A stretch of 64,000 bases of DNA from Muribaculaceae bacterium (lineage in GTDB: Bacteria; Bacteroidota; Bacteroidia; Bacteroidales; Muribaculaceae): the NCBI GenBank assembly GCA_022509165.1, contig JAFLTT010000005.1:124001-188000 (forward strand). Reading direction: 5' to 3'. A program made the position numbers and the translations under genes. Every line of letters begins with the position of its first letter. The first letter of the stretch is position 1. This document shows, piece by piece, positions 9,215-19,026 of this stretch. The notes under the pieces were generated by a model that saw only the letters and a list, made by a program, of their open reading frames with translations, was not told the DNA's origin and ran no database searches.

Positions 9215-9800
9215 ATGAAAGTCCGTCGACATTTTCAAGGCGTGACCTTATGCGTGTAGCATAATCTTCACGGTAGGTAAGAGTCATTTCACATGCATTG
9301 TCGAAAACACGGTCTATTACCTCTATCTCCTCTGTCTTAACAATCTTCATCACTTCGTTAGAACTGACGTAGGGGAAACTGATTCGTATCGTTTCCATCT
9401 TATGCACCTCCTTTTTCCCCGCGTCTTCAAGTGCCAGCCTGGCTGCTTCTCTGTAAGCGCTGATCAATCCGGGTGTGCCAAGTTTAATACCTCCAAAATA
9501 TCTCACCACCACTACCAGGACATCGGTGAGGCCAAAACTATTTATCTGGCCAAGAATGGGTTTACCTGCAGTACCTGAAGGTTCTCCATTGTCGTTAAGT
9601 TGCCATACGAGCCTGTCGGGTCCTATCACATAAGCCCAACAAACATGCCGGGCATCATGATATTCATTCTGGTACTTCTTCACAATCATCTTCGCTTCTT
9701 CGGCGGAATGGGCGAAGACAGCAAAAGAGAGAAATTTGCTCATCTTCTCTTTGAAGACTCCCTTTCCCTCTTTTGCTATAGTGAAATAGAGATCGTCCAT
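9204..9800 (-). CDS. IMPACT/YigZ family protein
   Basis: A 198-residue cytosolic protein of the YigZ/IMPACT family, conserved but of uncertain function in bacteria. The signature NDNGEPSGTAGKPIL and VVVVRYFGGIKLGTPGL are clear. I start it at 9800 (MDDLYFTIAKEGKG). A longer in-frame extension to 9914 would run back into the DJ-1 gene and has no family similarity. The ATG shares one base with the stop of the DJ-1 gene (TGATG), implying translational coupling. Confidence 0.92.
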   Translation of the reverse strand: MDDLYFTIAKEGKGVFKEKMSKFLSFAVFAHSAEEAKMIVKKYQNEYHDARHVCWAYVIGPDRLVWQLNDNGEPSGTAGKPILGQINSFGLTDVLVVVVRYFGGIKLGTPGLISAYREAARLALEDAGKKEVHKMETIRISFPYVSSNEVMKIVKTEEIEVIDRVFDNACEMTLTYREDYATRIRSRLENVDGLSFIP

Positions 9801-10390
9801 CAGCCGAAATAATTCACCGGTGGATTCAGTTCGGTAGGATAATAAAGCATACCGGCAGCCACTTTGGCCGCTTCCTCTTGTCCTCTGGCCTCCATCACTA
9901 AAGATAGAGCCCATGGCAGAGCGTTGGCAGGCCCGTTGCCCAGCACAAATTTGTTACTGACTACTACAGGAGCGTCAATCAATTCGGCTCCTTCTATGTA
10001 GTGCTCGAAGCCGGGGTAACAGGTAGCTTTCTCACCTTTCAGAAGACCTAACTGGCCAAGTACCACAGCCGGAGATGCACAAATGGCTGCAATTCGTCCG
10101 TGGGCGGATTCCGCCTGATTCCTGAGTAAACCTTGAAGCGGAGCAAATTCATAAAGGTTGCTTGCTCCGGGCATGCCGCCCGGTAGAACAAGCCACTCCG
10201 GATCAGAAAAGAGTGTATTGTCAAAAAGAACATCGGCATTAACTGTGACTCCGTGAGCTCCTTTTACCTGTAAGGCTGAGGTTATAGACACGGTCTGAAC
10301 ATTCATACCTGCTCTTCTCATTACATCTATCACCGTCAAAGCTTCTATCTCTTCAAATCCGGCTGCTAAAAATACGAAAGATTCTTTCAT
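9800..10390 (-). CDS. DJ-1/PfpI family protein
   Basis: A 196-residue class I glutamine-amidotransferase-like protein of the DJ-1 subgroup (YajL-type), tied to protein or glyoxal detoxification and oxidative stress. The conserved glutamate lies in AAGFEEIEALT (about residues 8-18) and the nucleophile elbow is AAICASPAVVL with the reactive cysteine near residue 104. Upstream on the minus strand is a TATATTTG -7-like element. It forms a two-gene operon with the IMPACT protein. Confidence 0.9.
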   Translation of the reverse strand: MKESFVFLAAGFEEIEALTVIDVMRRAGMNVQTVSITSALQVKGAHGVTVNADVLFDNTLFSDPEWLVLPGGMPGASNLYEFAPLQGLLRNQAESAHGRIAAICASPAVVLGQLGLLKGEKATCYPGFEHYIEGAELIDAPVVVSNKFVLGNGPANALPWALSLVMEARGQEEAAKVAAGMLYYPTELNPPVNYFG

Positions 10391-10474
10391 AACTGATTCT
10401 AAATTTTTATTCTTCTTATTTCACAAATATAGCAAATAAGTTTAAATTAGTTGCCTCAAATAATCTTTTTTATA

Positions 10475-11494
10475 ATGATTTCAATAATTTTTAGGCTCTG
10501 CATCTTACTTTTTATAGCAATATGTATAAGTTTCCAGGGTTGTGGAAAAAAAGAAACTTATGTGAGATGTGAAGGTATGATATGGAACACCCTGTATCAT
10601 ATTACCTACAAGGGAGACCCAAACCTAAAAGATTCCATTTTACCGGTACTGAATGAAGTGGGAGCAAGTCTTTCAGTATTCGATCCTCATTCTCTGGTAT
10701 CAGCCCTTAATAAAGGTAGGGAAGTAGAAGCCGACATTCATTTGATAAAGGTCTTTGATGCCTCTATAGATATAAATAGATTAAGCAAAGGCAAATTCGA
10801 TCCGACTGTATCGCCTTTAGTGGATGCCTGGGGTTTTGGCTCAGGACATACTCCCTCGTCTGATACCTTGGCTATAGACAGCATAATGGATTTTATAGGC
10901 ATCACAAAGACCTACCGGAAAGGCAATATTATTTACAAAGAAGATGAAAGAACTAAGTTTAATTTTTCAGCTATAGCAAAAGGATATGGATGTGATGCCG
11001 TGGGAGAAATGTTTCGTAGAAACGGAGTCAAAGATTATATGGTGGAGATAGGAGGTGAACTGGCCCTTAGTGGACATAGTCCTTCAGGAAGTAATTGGAG
11101 AATAGCGGTAGATGCGCCTCAAGAGGGTAATAATCCCGGGGAGGAAACAGTACTTATTCTTTCTCTTACCGATATGGGGATAGCAACTTCAGGTAATTAT
11201 CGTAATTTCAGAGAGGATGGAGGAATAAAGACTGCCCATACCATATCCCCAGAGACAGGACGTCCGATTTTGAGTGAAATTTTAAGCGCCACTGTATTAG
11301 CACCCACCTGCATGGAAGCGGATGCGCTTGCCACTGCCTGTATGGCTGGCAATGCTGAAGAAGCCAAATCCCTCATTAAAGAAAGCCATACAGAGTCAAT
11401 GCTGATTTTTGCAGATTCTATATGGATTTCTCCCGGGTTTTATCAATATATCATCTCAGAAGTTTCGGAGCCTGCAGGAACAGGCCCAAATTGA
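10475..11494 (+). CDS. apbE: FAD:protein FMN transferase, lipoprotein
   Basis: ApbE (339 residues from the ATG at 10475) attaches FMN covalently to threonines of exported flavoproteins such as NqrB/C and RnfD/G. The N-terminus has a hydrophobic stretch and a lipobox ending SFQGC, so it is a periplasm-facing lipoprotein. The core shows the AKGYGCDAVGE region, VEIGGELALSG, the divalent-metal site in HTISPETGRPI, and MEADALATACM near the C-terminus. A TTG at 10451 is also open but less likely. The last 44 bases overlap the patatin gene convergently. Confidence 0.93.
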   Translation: MISIIFRLCILLFIAICISFQGCGKKETYVRCEGMIWNTLYHITYKGDPNLKDSILPVLNEVGASLSVFDPHSLVSALNKGREVEADIHLIKVFDASIDINRLSKGKFDPTVSPLVDAWGFGSGHTPSSDTLAIDSIMDFIGITKTYRKGNIIYKEDERTKFNFSAIAKGYGCDAVGEMFRRNGVKDYMVEIGGELALSGHSPSGSNWRIAVDAPQEGNNPGEETVLILSLTDMGIATSGNYRNFREDGGIKTAHTISPETGRPILSEILSATVLAPTCMEADALATACMAGNAEEAKSLIKESHTESMLIFADSIWISPGFYQYIISEVSEPAGTGPN

Positions 11495-13760
11495 TACCAA
11501 AATTCCAGCTGTGGCGAGGGTGAGTAAGATAATTCACATAAAGTGAAAGGCTGGCGAAAGGAAAATTATATACAGCAGATACCTGCCCAATAAATTGCGG
11601 GTGCCTGAACCAGCCGTCATACACAGCCATCCCTTGTGCATCTGCCTCTATATTTCTTACCGGACAGAATCCATAGAATTCTCCGCGAAGCTGAGCTCGG
11701 TTGAAGGGCATCCATATCGGTATCAAACCGGCTGCCACATAGTTGGTAGACCGGAACCCGGTATTAAAATAATTTTTTGTTGAAGGAGTGGGAGCAAATG
11801 CCGGAGCATGAATCATAGTGCTGGTATAGTCTTGATAAAGCCTTGCCAACGTGGCCACTCCATTGGCCATTGCACCGAATTTAAAGTTTTTATGAAGATC
11901 GAAATAGTGCTTCCACAGAATTTCGGCTGAACCTACCAGGTGAGGAGACCGCTTAGTGACTTCTCCGGTGTGATGAGACTCAAACTTATTGTCTTCATGA
12001 CTCAGGATAATGTTGAAATCAAGTTCCCTACCCTGACTGGGATACATAAGATTATTGAGAGTGTTTATCTCTATTCCGGCCTTAACCGCTGCAATATGAT
12101 AAACGGTTCTGTCTTTATATAAAGGCACATACAGCGATTCCTGCTTAGGATAAAAAATATTTGATTCCCTTCCATATGCTGCACTCACATACCCTTTGGC
12201 CGGATGTCCCATTGCCCATGAATATCGAAGACGCACGAATTCTTCCACATCTGTGATAAAAGAGGGAGTATCGGACTCATAAAAGAGAATTTCCGAGTCA
12301 TAATATTTCTGCCGGCTTACCACTCCTTCAAGTTCCAGATAAGAGGGATGTGTGGTAGTGAGCGCAATTCGCCCTCTGAGCTGGGCCGCATAATATGATT
12401 GCCCCAGCCAGCCTCCGAGATCGATGTCAAGACTATTGAAATTTAAAGTATGATATCCTGCCGTGATATATAGCATACTGTTGGAAGAGGTAGTGATCCA
12501 TCCTCCTAAACCGAAACTCCATGGGCTTTTCACACTGGCTTCCAAAAGAAGTATATTCTTACCGTCGACATCAAATTTAGCCTGAGGCAGAAGATTGTAA
12601 AGTTTGCCTTCGCTCACCGCCCGGTAATAGCCGTCTTTCACTTGGGCCAGAGTCACCGGCTCCATCTTATCTTTTCTTTTCTTACCTTCGAAAAGAAACT
12701 TCAAATATTTTGCCTGACTGGGACTGGCACCGGTCACTTCGATTGAATCAAAAGTTACAACCGGTGTTTCGGAGGCAAATTTTTCGCGTCGTTGGGTTAG
12801 TTCTTCAAGACTTTCCCTTGCCGGAAGCCTTTTCTTTATGGAATCCACCATGGAGAGACCGGTCTTATATCCTATGTCATAAATTTCTTGGGCCGCATTC
12901 CAGTCAAGCACACCGAAACTTAATACGGGTACTTGAATCTTTACTCCCTCATCAGCCGGAAGGTCATAGTTATTATTCTGAATAATCATGTCTTCAAGCT
13001 GGCTGTAGATATCTCCGGGAATTGGTTTTCCGTCAGGACCTGATACCGAGACCCCGATAATAAAGTCGGGATGAAAATCCTCTCGCATCACATCTACGGG
13101 GAAGTTATCATAAATTCCTCCGTCGTAAACTAATACCCCATCAATTGTAATAGGTTTGAACACAAGGGGAAAACTCATCGAAGCCCTCACAGCATCGCCA
13201 AGCGAGCCATGACTCAATACTATTTTATGCTTATGGTACACATCACTTGTGACACAACGGAAGGGTACAAACAGATTGTTGAAATTTTCGCCACACTGCT
13301 CGGTATATGGAGAGTATAGTTCCAGAAACTCCAGATTCATAGGAATCGGATTGATAAGAGAAGTGGGTATTATGTGGCTAAAAATGTTGGTACTGTCATT
13401 TAGATTAGGATTAAGTGTAAACCACTGAGGTGTGGGCTGTGGCATGGAGGCCAGATATTCGAATTTTTTATTGAGAGTTCCGGTACTCCAATATTTGAAA
13501 CCGGGCGACTTGATAAGTCCAAGCATCTGGTCAGGATTCCAACCGCAACTATAGAGGCTTCCGATAATAGCGCCCATTGAAGTGCCTGTGACATAATCCA
13601 CCGGGATATCAGCATCTTCCAAGGCCTTTATTACACCGATATGCGCTATTCCCTTTGCACCGCCTCCACTAAGCACAAGGCCTACAGTTTCTCTAGCATG
13701 TGTATTGATAGTGCAACCAAATATGAGGAGAAGAGCCGTGATTATAGGTGCTATTTTCAT
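11451..13760 (-). CDS. Patatin-like phospholipase fused to an outer-membrane beta-barrel
   Basis: A 769-residue exported protein. After a signal peptide (about 1-22) comes a patatin domain with oxyanion loop SGGGAKG (31-37), nucleophile elbow GTSMG with Ser61, and catalytic Asp213 in YDGG. Residues from about 330 form a POTRA-like linker (VTLAQVKDGYYRAVSEGKLYNLLPQ area), and the last 350 or so are rich in beta-barrel strands ending in a hydrophobic residue pattern. The layout is that of PlpD/FplA-type lipases (type Vd-like) and their Bacteroidota relatives. It probably acts on phospholipids at the surface. Confidence 0.88.
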   Translation of the reverse strand: MKIAPIITALLLIFGCTINTHARETVGLVLSGGGAKGIAHIGVIKALEDADIPVDYVTGTSMGAIIGSLYSCGWNPDQMLGLIKSPGFKYWSTGTLNKKFEYLASMPQPTPQWFTLNPNLNDSTNIFSHIIPTSLINPIPMNLEFLELYSPYTEQCGENFNNLFVPFRCVTSDVYHKHKIVLSHGSLGDAVRASMSFPLVFKPITIDGVLVYDGGIYDNFPVDVMREDFHPDFIIGVSVSGPDGKPIPGDIYSQLEDMIIQNNNYDLPADEGVKIQVPVLSFGVLDWNAAQEIYDIGYKTGLSMVDSIKKRLPARESLEELTQRREKFASETPVVTFDSIEVTGASPSQAKYLKFLFEGKKRKDKMEPVTLAQVKDGYYRAVSEGKLYNLLPQAKFDVDGKNILLLEASVKSPWSFGLGGWITTSSNSMLYITAGYHTLNFNSLDIDLGGWLGQSYYAAQLRGRIALTTTHPSYLELEGVVSRQKYYDSEILFYESDTPSFITDVEEFVRLRYSWAMGHPAKGYVSAAYGRESNIFYPKQESLYVPLYKDRTVYHIAAVKAGIEINTLNNLMYPSQGRELDFNIILSHEDNKFESHHTGEVTKRSPHLVGSAEILWKHYFDLHKNFKFGAMANGVATLARLYQDYTSTMIHAPAFAPTPSTKNYFNTGFRSTNYVAAGLIPIWMPFNRAQLRGEFYGFCPVRNIEADAQGMAVYDGWFRHPQFIGQVSAVYNFPFASLSLYVNYLTHPRHSWNFGINLGLFLQAPKLLR

Positions 13761-13805
13761 CTGTCAGTGCTTTTGTTGTCTTGACTATGAAAGTTCGGTT
13801 TTATC

Positions 13806-15077
13806 TCAGCTGTCTTTTTCTGAAGGAGTAATATATGAATCTTTAAAACCAAGAAAATATAATATACCGTCTATACCTATGGTAGAGATACTTTGGCTGG
13901 CTTCGGCCTTTACTTTTGGTTTGGCATGGAAAGCAATACCCAGTCCGGCTTCTGAAAGCATCGGTAAATCATTGGCCCCATCACCCACGGCTATGGTCTG
14001 TGCGATATTGATATTCTCTACCTGGGCCAGTAGTCGCAACAGTTCCTTTTTTCTTTTACCGTCTACTATATCCCCCACATAGTTGCCGGTGAGTTTGCCA
14101 TCGGGTCCTACTTCCAATTCATTCGCATAAACATAGTCGAAATTATATTTCTGCTTGAGATAATTGCCGAAATAAGTGAATCCGCCTGAAAGTATGGCAG
14201 TCTTATATCCGGATCTTTTCAACACCGACATAAGTCTTTCCAGACCTTCTGCTATTGGAAGGTTTTCTGCAATCTCTTTCATCACCGAAATGTCAAGACC
14301 CTTCAAAAGTGCCACACGTCGTCTGAAACTTTCCTCGAAATCAATTTCACCCCTCATCGCCGACTCGGTAATAGCTCTTACCTGATCTCCCACACCGGCT
14401 CTATCTGCAAGTTCATCAATTACCTCTGTCTCTATAAGGGTGGAATCCATATCGAAACATATCAGACGCCTGCTTCTGCGGTAAATGGTGTCTTCCTGCA
14501 AGGAGATGTCGTAATTCAGTTTCTTCGACAGCGACATGAACTCAGCCTGCATACCCTCCATATTCTTAGGGGTACCTCTTACTGAAAACTCTATACAGGC
14601 TTTAGTCATTGGTTTCACCGTATCATCGAGAGGAATACGTCCGGTGAGACGTGTGATAGAATCTATATTCAGACCTTGGCTCGAAATTATCCTGGCTGTG
14701 GCTGCAATTTGCTTGGCAGAGATCTTTCTTCCCAGAATAGTGATGATATACCTGTTCTTACCCTGTCGGGATACCCAGTCATTGTATTCTTCAGGACTGA
14801 TAATGCTGAAAGAAACCTGAATCTTCATGGCATTGGTCTTCACCAGAAGCTCCTTGAGTATATCTCCGCTTTTTATATCTACGGTCTTGAAAAGAATACC
14901 TAAGGAAAGGTTATGATGGATGTCGGCCTGGCCAATATCCAGTACAGTGGCATCATATTTTGCCAGGGTTTCCATTAGCTCGGCAGTGAGGCCTGTACGG
15001 TCTGCTCCTGTTATGTTTATCAGAATTAATTCCGGAGTGCCCTTCTCTTCTTGTACCGATATATTCTTTTTTGCCAT
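13806..15077 (-). CDS. serB: Phosphoserine phosphatase with N-terminal ACT domains
   Basis: SerB (423 residues) makes L-serine from phosphoserine, the last step of serine synthesis. Residues about 12-185 hold two ACT-like regions (ILINITGADRTGLTAELMETL and RYIITILGRKIS), expected to sense amino acids. The HAD phosphatase domain begins at RRLICFDMDSTLIETE, with ILSGGFTYF and the GDGANDLPML motif IV later. It follows the CNNM/CorC gene by 20 bases in a leftward cluster. Confidence 0.95.
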   Translation of the reverse strand: MAKKNISVQEEKGTPELILINITGADRTGLTAELMETLAKYDATVLDIGQADIHHNLSLGILFKTVDIKSGDILKELLVKTNAMKIQVSFSIISPEEYNDWVSRQGKNRYIITILGRKISAKQIAATARIISSQGLNIDSITRLTGRIPLDDTVKPMTKACIEFSVRGTPKNMEGMQAEFMSLSKKLNYDISLQEDTIYRRSRRLICFDMDSTLIETEVIDELADRAGVGDQVRAITESAMRGEIDFEESFRRRVALLKGLDISVMKEIAENLPIAEGLERLMSVLKRSGYKTAILSGGFTYFGNYLKQKYNFDYVYANELEVGPDGKLTGNYVGDIVDGKRKKELLRLLAQVENINIAQTIAVGDGANDLPMLSEAGLGIAFHAKPKVKAEASQSISTIGIDGILYFLGFKDSYITPSEKDS

Positions 15078-15097
15078 TATTCAATTATTTAATAGGA

Positions 15098-16375
15098 TCA
15101 ATTTTTATTGCCGGCAAGCCTTTCTATTCTCACGAGTTCAATCCTGGCTGCCGACATCTTGATTACTGTGAAACGGAAACTGTCGGTTGTAAAAGTGTAT
15201 CCTACTTCCGGCAACTCCCCTGAATTCTTAAGTACGAGCCCTCCTATGGTATGATAGTCTTCATCCTCATCCAGGTCAAGACCAAATTTTTCATTTATAT
15301 TCTCTATTTCCGCACGTCCGCTTACTTCATAGACACCGGGGGAAATTTCTTTCATAAGCACCTTATTGTGATCGTGCTCATCTTCAATCTCTCCGAATAT
15401 CTCCTCTACCAGATCTTCAACTGTCACAAGCCCTGCCGTGCCACCATACTCATCCACCACAATGGTCATGGATTTTTTCTCATTCAGCATCCTCCTCATC
15501 ATTTTGTTGGCCAGCATGGTTTCGGGTGTGAAAATCACAGGCTTAAGTTTTTTCTTAAGTTCAGCATTTACATTGAAGAGTTCGGAAATATGTATATACC
15601 CCAGCACATCGTCGATATCTTCACGATACACCACTATTTTTGAAAGTCCTGTGGCGATAAATTTTTTTATGAGGTCCTCTCGGTTCATGTCTTCAATGTC
15701 CACAGCCACTATCTCATTGCGAGGTATCATACATTCTGAGATCTGTGTATCCTTGAAATCGATGGCATTGCTGAAGATTTTCACTTCGTTTTCAATCTCT
15801 CCCTTATCAGGCAGACTCTCTATCTGGTCTTGCAGAAAAGTATCGAGTTCTTCTATAGTGAGACCTTGCTTTCTGTCTTCTTCTCCCCCTATGCCAACCA
15901 TTTTCATCAGGCCTTTTGATATACCCGACACAAGTAATGATACGGGATATAAAAGCCAATATACCAGATAAAGAGGCAAAGCAAAAATCCTTATCATGAA
16001 ATTCGGATTTATGCGAAACACAGTCTTCGGGAGGAATTCACCGGCCAGGAGTACCACTCCGGTTGATACCAGAGTGTTAACAATCAGCACCAAGGCTTCG
16101 TTATTAAACCACCGGCTAAAAATAGGCTGCAGGATTATACCGAATGTGATACCATAAATTACCAGTACTATGTTATTCCCTACAAGCATTGTAGAGATAA
16201 ACACCTCTTCGTGATGCGAGAATCTGCGCAATATCCGGTCGATTACTCCTTTCCCGGCAGCATCAATCTCCATTCGCACTTTATCACTCTGCACGAATGC
16301 TATTTCCGAACCTGAAAAGAGAGCCGAAAGCACTAATGCAATTACAGTGATTACTATAGCTGTGGCAAGTGTCAT
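15098..16375 (-). CDS. CNNM/CorC-type hemolysin family protein
   Basis: A 425-residue inner-membrane protein: an N-terminal CNNM (DUF21) domain with about four membrane segments (residues 1-150), paired CBS domains (about 190-320; MIPRNEIVAVD and VVDEYGGTAGLVTVEDLVEEIFGEI), and a C-terminal CorC_HlyC transporter-associated domain. Relatives are involved in Mg/Co transport, and GldE of gliding bacteria is homologous. Its start overlaps the end of lptC by four bases (ATGA). Confidence 0.9.
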   Translation of the reverse strand: MTLATAIVITVIALVLSALFSGSEIAFVQSDKVRMEIDAAGKGVIDRILRRFSHHEEVFISTMLVGNNIVLVIYGITFGIILQPIFSRWFNNEALVLIVNTLVSTGVVLLAGEFLPKTVFRINPNFMIRIFALPLYLVYWLLYPVSLLVSGISKGLMKMVGIGGEEDRKQGLTIEELDTFLQDQIESLPDKGEIENEVKIFSNAIDFKDTQISECMIPRNEIVAVDIEDMNREDLIKKFIATGLSKIVVYREDIDDVLGYIHISELFNVNAELKKKLKPVIFTPETMLANKMMRRMLNEKKSMTIVVDEYGGTAGLVTVEDLVEEIFGEIEDEHDHNKVLMKEISPGVYEVSGRAEIENINEKFGLDLDEDEDYHTIGGLVLKNSGELPEVGYTFTTDSFRFTVIKMSAARIELVRIERLAGNKN

Positions 16376-16932
16376 ATGGAATCTCGGTTGATTGGGAAAA
16401 TGCCGTTAGGGTGAAGAATCCGGTAATTGTTGAGCGATTCGTCAGATTCAAATCCTGTGCCCTCTATTACATGGGTGGCATTTTCTATATGTATGAAGGT
16501 GTCGGAATACAGCTGTTGCTTACGTTGATCCCAGAATACCCTGGGTGAAAGGAAAAGTTCATCCGGAAATTTTGTCATTTCCACCTCACCTTCCAGCCTC
16601 CATAGCCTTTCGTTCTTGAAATATTTAGCGGAATCTGCTGCCACGGTTGAGATCACATTGTATTCCGGGTCAAATTTCTGAAGGTACAGGCCTTCGGGAA
16701 ACGACCAGTAAGGCGTGTCGGCTTCATCAAAAATATTCCAGAGGGGAGAAATGATCTTATACTGAGTAATTCCGGAATCGGATATCAGCGTGGAAATATT
16801 TCTCGTTGACATGGAGGGCATTTTCGAAGAGTCCAGATTGTGCGAGATATCCACTTTCTGTTCCTCCCGGCAACTCCAGAAGAACGATAAAGCGAGAATG
16901 GCAATAATAAGGGAGAAAGGGAATTTTCTCAT
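16372..16932 (-). CDS. lptC: LPS export periplasmic protein LptC
   Basis: A 186-residue LptC-family protein that passes lipopolysaccharide from LptB2FG to the periplasmic bridge. It has an N-terminal hydrophobic segment ending FFWSC, so it may be a lipoprotein rather than a bitopic protein. The beta-jellyroll region includes YWSFPEGLYLQKFD and LWRLEGEVEMTKFPDELFLS. The gene shares single-base and four-base overlaps with its neighbours, a compact envelope operon. Confidence 0.85.
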   Translation of the reverse strand: MRKFPFSLIIAILALSFFWSCREEQKVDISHNLDSSKMPSMSTRNISTLISDSGITQYKIISPLWNIFDEADTPYWSFPEGLYLQKFDPEYNVISTVAADSAKYFKNERLWRLEGEVEMTKFPDELFLSPRVFWDQRKQQLYSDTFIHIENATHVIEGTGFESDESLNNYRILHPNGIFPINRDSI

Positions 16933-18209
16933 TAACGTATCTTACGCTGCCAGAACCAAAGTTCGTTGAAGTTAATACCCAGTGTGATATTAAAGAAATT
17001 CTCTGTGATGAGAGGGTTGGGAGTAGCCTTGCGATGTTTCCACTCAAATCCGAGATTGATCATAGTCTTTCCCTCGGGAGTGTTGAAACCGAAACCGGCA
17101 GTTACCCCATATTCCTTTAAATGGTTGCCATCTATGTTGAGATAATCGTTGTTATAGTAAACACCGGCTCGGTAAGCCATTCTTTGGAAATAATTTCCTC
17201 TAATTTTAGGCACGAACTCTCCTCCGAGCGAATAACGTGTGCGGTCTTTGAAATTCATTCCCTCAAACACCATATTATCCGGGTCATCGTCGGCATAAAG
17301 TGGGGAATAAGTCGCCTTCGACCATTGTTGGTAAGTAAAATCGAATTCCACCATCCACCTCGATGCTCGTTCATGTACCCATCCGATACCGGCTCCCACG
17401 CTCATGGGAGTGAAGTATTTTCCTTTCATTTTCATGAATGCCACCGTATCGGCCTCACTGTCGCGGATGGTTTCCTGTTTGGTGACCCATGTCTTACCAT
17501 GTATCGATTTTTTGGGTGAGAAGGTCAATCCCAGATTGAGTCTTTCAGTCTTGGCAATTTTCGTGGTATATTGTGCTCCCAGCACTATATCCCAGTCTCT
17601 TACCTGCATTACATGCTCATAGAGGGTCTGCCCGGAATTTTCTACTGTGGTAAATACATCGTTGATGATATTTCCGAAATCATAAGATACATTGAGCCCG
17701 AGCGAGAATCCCGCATAAGTACCCGCTACACCAATATAGGCCTGGTTTATACCTCCTTCACCCTGATTGGACATGGCTCCATGTTCTATGTCAGTACCGA
17801 AGGCATAGCCCACATACGAATAAGGAACAAGGCCGATTGAGGCTCCGATATATTTCCATATCGGGAATTGCATGGTGATGTAGTCCAGCCCTCCGCCAAA
17901 CCGGCTTTCCTTCTCCTTCATTAGAGTTTCGGGATTTATCTGTTTCTGCCAGATCACTGACATATCTGCCCCGATGTCAAAAAGGAACGTCAGAGAGTCT
18001 ATGGCTGCGTATGAGGCCGGATTCATCACATTGATTTGTCGGCCCGAATGCATGGCATATCCTATGGAGCCCATCTGGCGTTGCATGGATGTGGCCCTGT
18101 CGCTCAGAAGTCCGTATCCATACATTGAATATTGCCTGTTATCCTGTGCTTTTATACAAAATATAGAGCTCAGGACCAATGCCATCAGTATATAAATTTT
18201 CTTATTCAT
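16932..18209 (-). CDS. Outer-membrane beta-barrel protein, FadL/OmpP1-like, function unknown
   Basis: A 425-residue exported protein with signal peptide (cleavage likely near residue 21 after CIKA). The mature part starts QDNRQYSMYGYGLLSDRAT and has NVMNPASYAAIDSLTFLFD, the NPA-type N-terminal plug motif seen in FadL/OmpP1 and PorV-like barrels; alternating strands with aromatic girdles run to the C-terminal WFWQRKIR. The substrate cannot be deduced. It lies between coaX (12 bases) and lptC (one-base overlap), so it may belong to envelope biogenesis. Confidence 0.7.
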   Translation of the reverse strand: MNKKIYILMALVLSSIFCIKAQDNRQYSMYGYGLLSDRATSMQRQMGSIGYAMHSGRQINVMNPASYAAIDSLTFLFDIGADMSVIWQKQINPETLMKEKESRFGGGLDYITMQFPIWKYIGASIGLVPYSYVGYAFGTDIEHGAMSNQGEGGINQAYIGVAGTYAGFSLGLNVSYDFGNIINDVFTTVENSGQTLYEHVMQVRDWDIVLGAQYTTKIAKTERLNLGLTFSPKKSIHGKTWVTKQETIRDSEADTVAFMKMKGKYFTPMSVGAGIGWVHERASRWMVEFDFTYQQWSKATYSPLYADDDPDNMVFEGMNFKDRTRYSLGGEFVPKIRGNYFQRMAYRAGVYYNNDYLNIDGNHLKEYGVTAGFGFNTPEGKTMINLGFEWKHRKATPNPLITENFFNITLGINFNELWFWQRKIR

Positions 18210-18221
18210 CTTTTATAATTT

Positions 18222-18974
18222 TCACCTTTGAAGTGGGAAGTAAAATTGATGGAGATGGCTGTTGAGGCCTCTTCCCACCAAATATGGATCCCAGCGACAG
18301 TCTCTCTCTTTTCCAAGCAATTTTGCAAACCATTCGCTATCTCCTCCGGTGATTAATGTATTTCTAATGTCAAATTCCTTTTTTGCCCTCTCTTGAGCAA
18401 AAATTATCTCTCCCATTACCCCGTTCACCGCTCCCGATTGCAGAGATGACACAGTGTCGTGTCCGAAAGAGATATATTTATGTATGTTCTCCACTTCAGG
18501 AAGAAACGCTGTAGCTCCTGCCAGGGATTTCAGACGTGTCTTGAAACCTGCTGAAATGTTCCCTCCGCAATAGCAGCCATTTTTGTCGGCAATATCCAGG
18601 GTCATTGCCGTACCCATATCTACTATCAAGGCACCTTCACCTGCACTCAGGAAAACCTTTGCTCCAAGATAAGCCGCTATACGGTCGGCACCTACCTTTC
18701 CCTTATATTTTATTAGTTCTCCGTAGCGTTCAATCTCTTTATTATCAAATATCACTGTCGTGACCTCGGGTAAATTCTCCCGGAATTTCTCTGCCATTTG
18801 CCGTGGGTCGCGGCTTACAGACGAAATTATTATTCCTCTTACTTTATCGTTTTTGACCAGGTTTATAACCTCTTCAAAATTTGGATTCGTAAGACGCTTC
18901 AAGAACTCATTTCCATCCCAGAAATCATACTTTATCTGAGTGTTGCCGATGTCAATGGTCAATGAAGTCATCAT
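18222..18974 (-). CDS. coaX: Type III pantothenate kinase
   Basis: CoaX (250 residues) phosphorylates pantothenate, the first step of coenzyme A synthesis, and unlike type I kinases is not feedback-inhibited by CoA. The ASKHA-fold motifs are visible: LTIDIGNTQIKY at the N-terminus, GADRIAAYLGA near residues 97-107, and VDMGTAMTLD. A second ATG codon follows the first; either could be used. Confidence 0.95.
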   Translation of the reverse strand: MMTSLTIDIGNTQIKYDFWDGNEFLKRLTNPNFEEVINLVKNDKVRGIIISSVSRDPRQMAEKFRENLPEVTTVIFDNKEIERYGELIKYKGKVGADRIAAYLGAKVFLSAGEGALIVDMGTAMTLDIADKNGCYCGGNISAGFKTRLKSLAGATAFLPEVENIHKYISFGHDTVSSLQSGAVNGVMGEIIFAQERAKKEFDIRNTLITGGDSEWFAKLLGKERDCRWDPYLVGRGLNSHLHQFYFPLQR

Positions 18975-19026
18975 CCCAATATTTTTCTTCCCCTTGCTTT
19001 ACCTGGCACAATTATATTGCGCCGCT

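Noticed and set aside
9801..9914. N-terminal extension of the IMPACT gene
   Set aside because: The added 38 residues are read from inside the DJ-1 gene in another frame and are unlike the family N-terminus.
15438..15971. Long open frame antisense to the CNNM/CorC gene
   Set aside because: It lies opposite conserved CBS and DUF21 coding sequence and has no family similarity of its own; typical of antisense frames in this composition.
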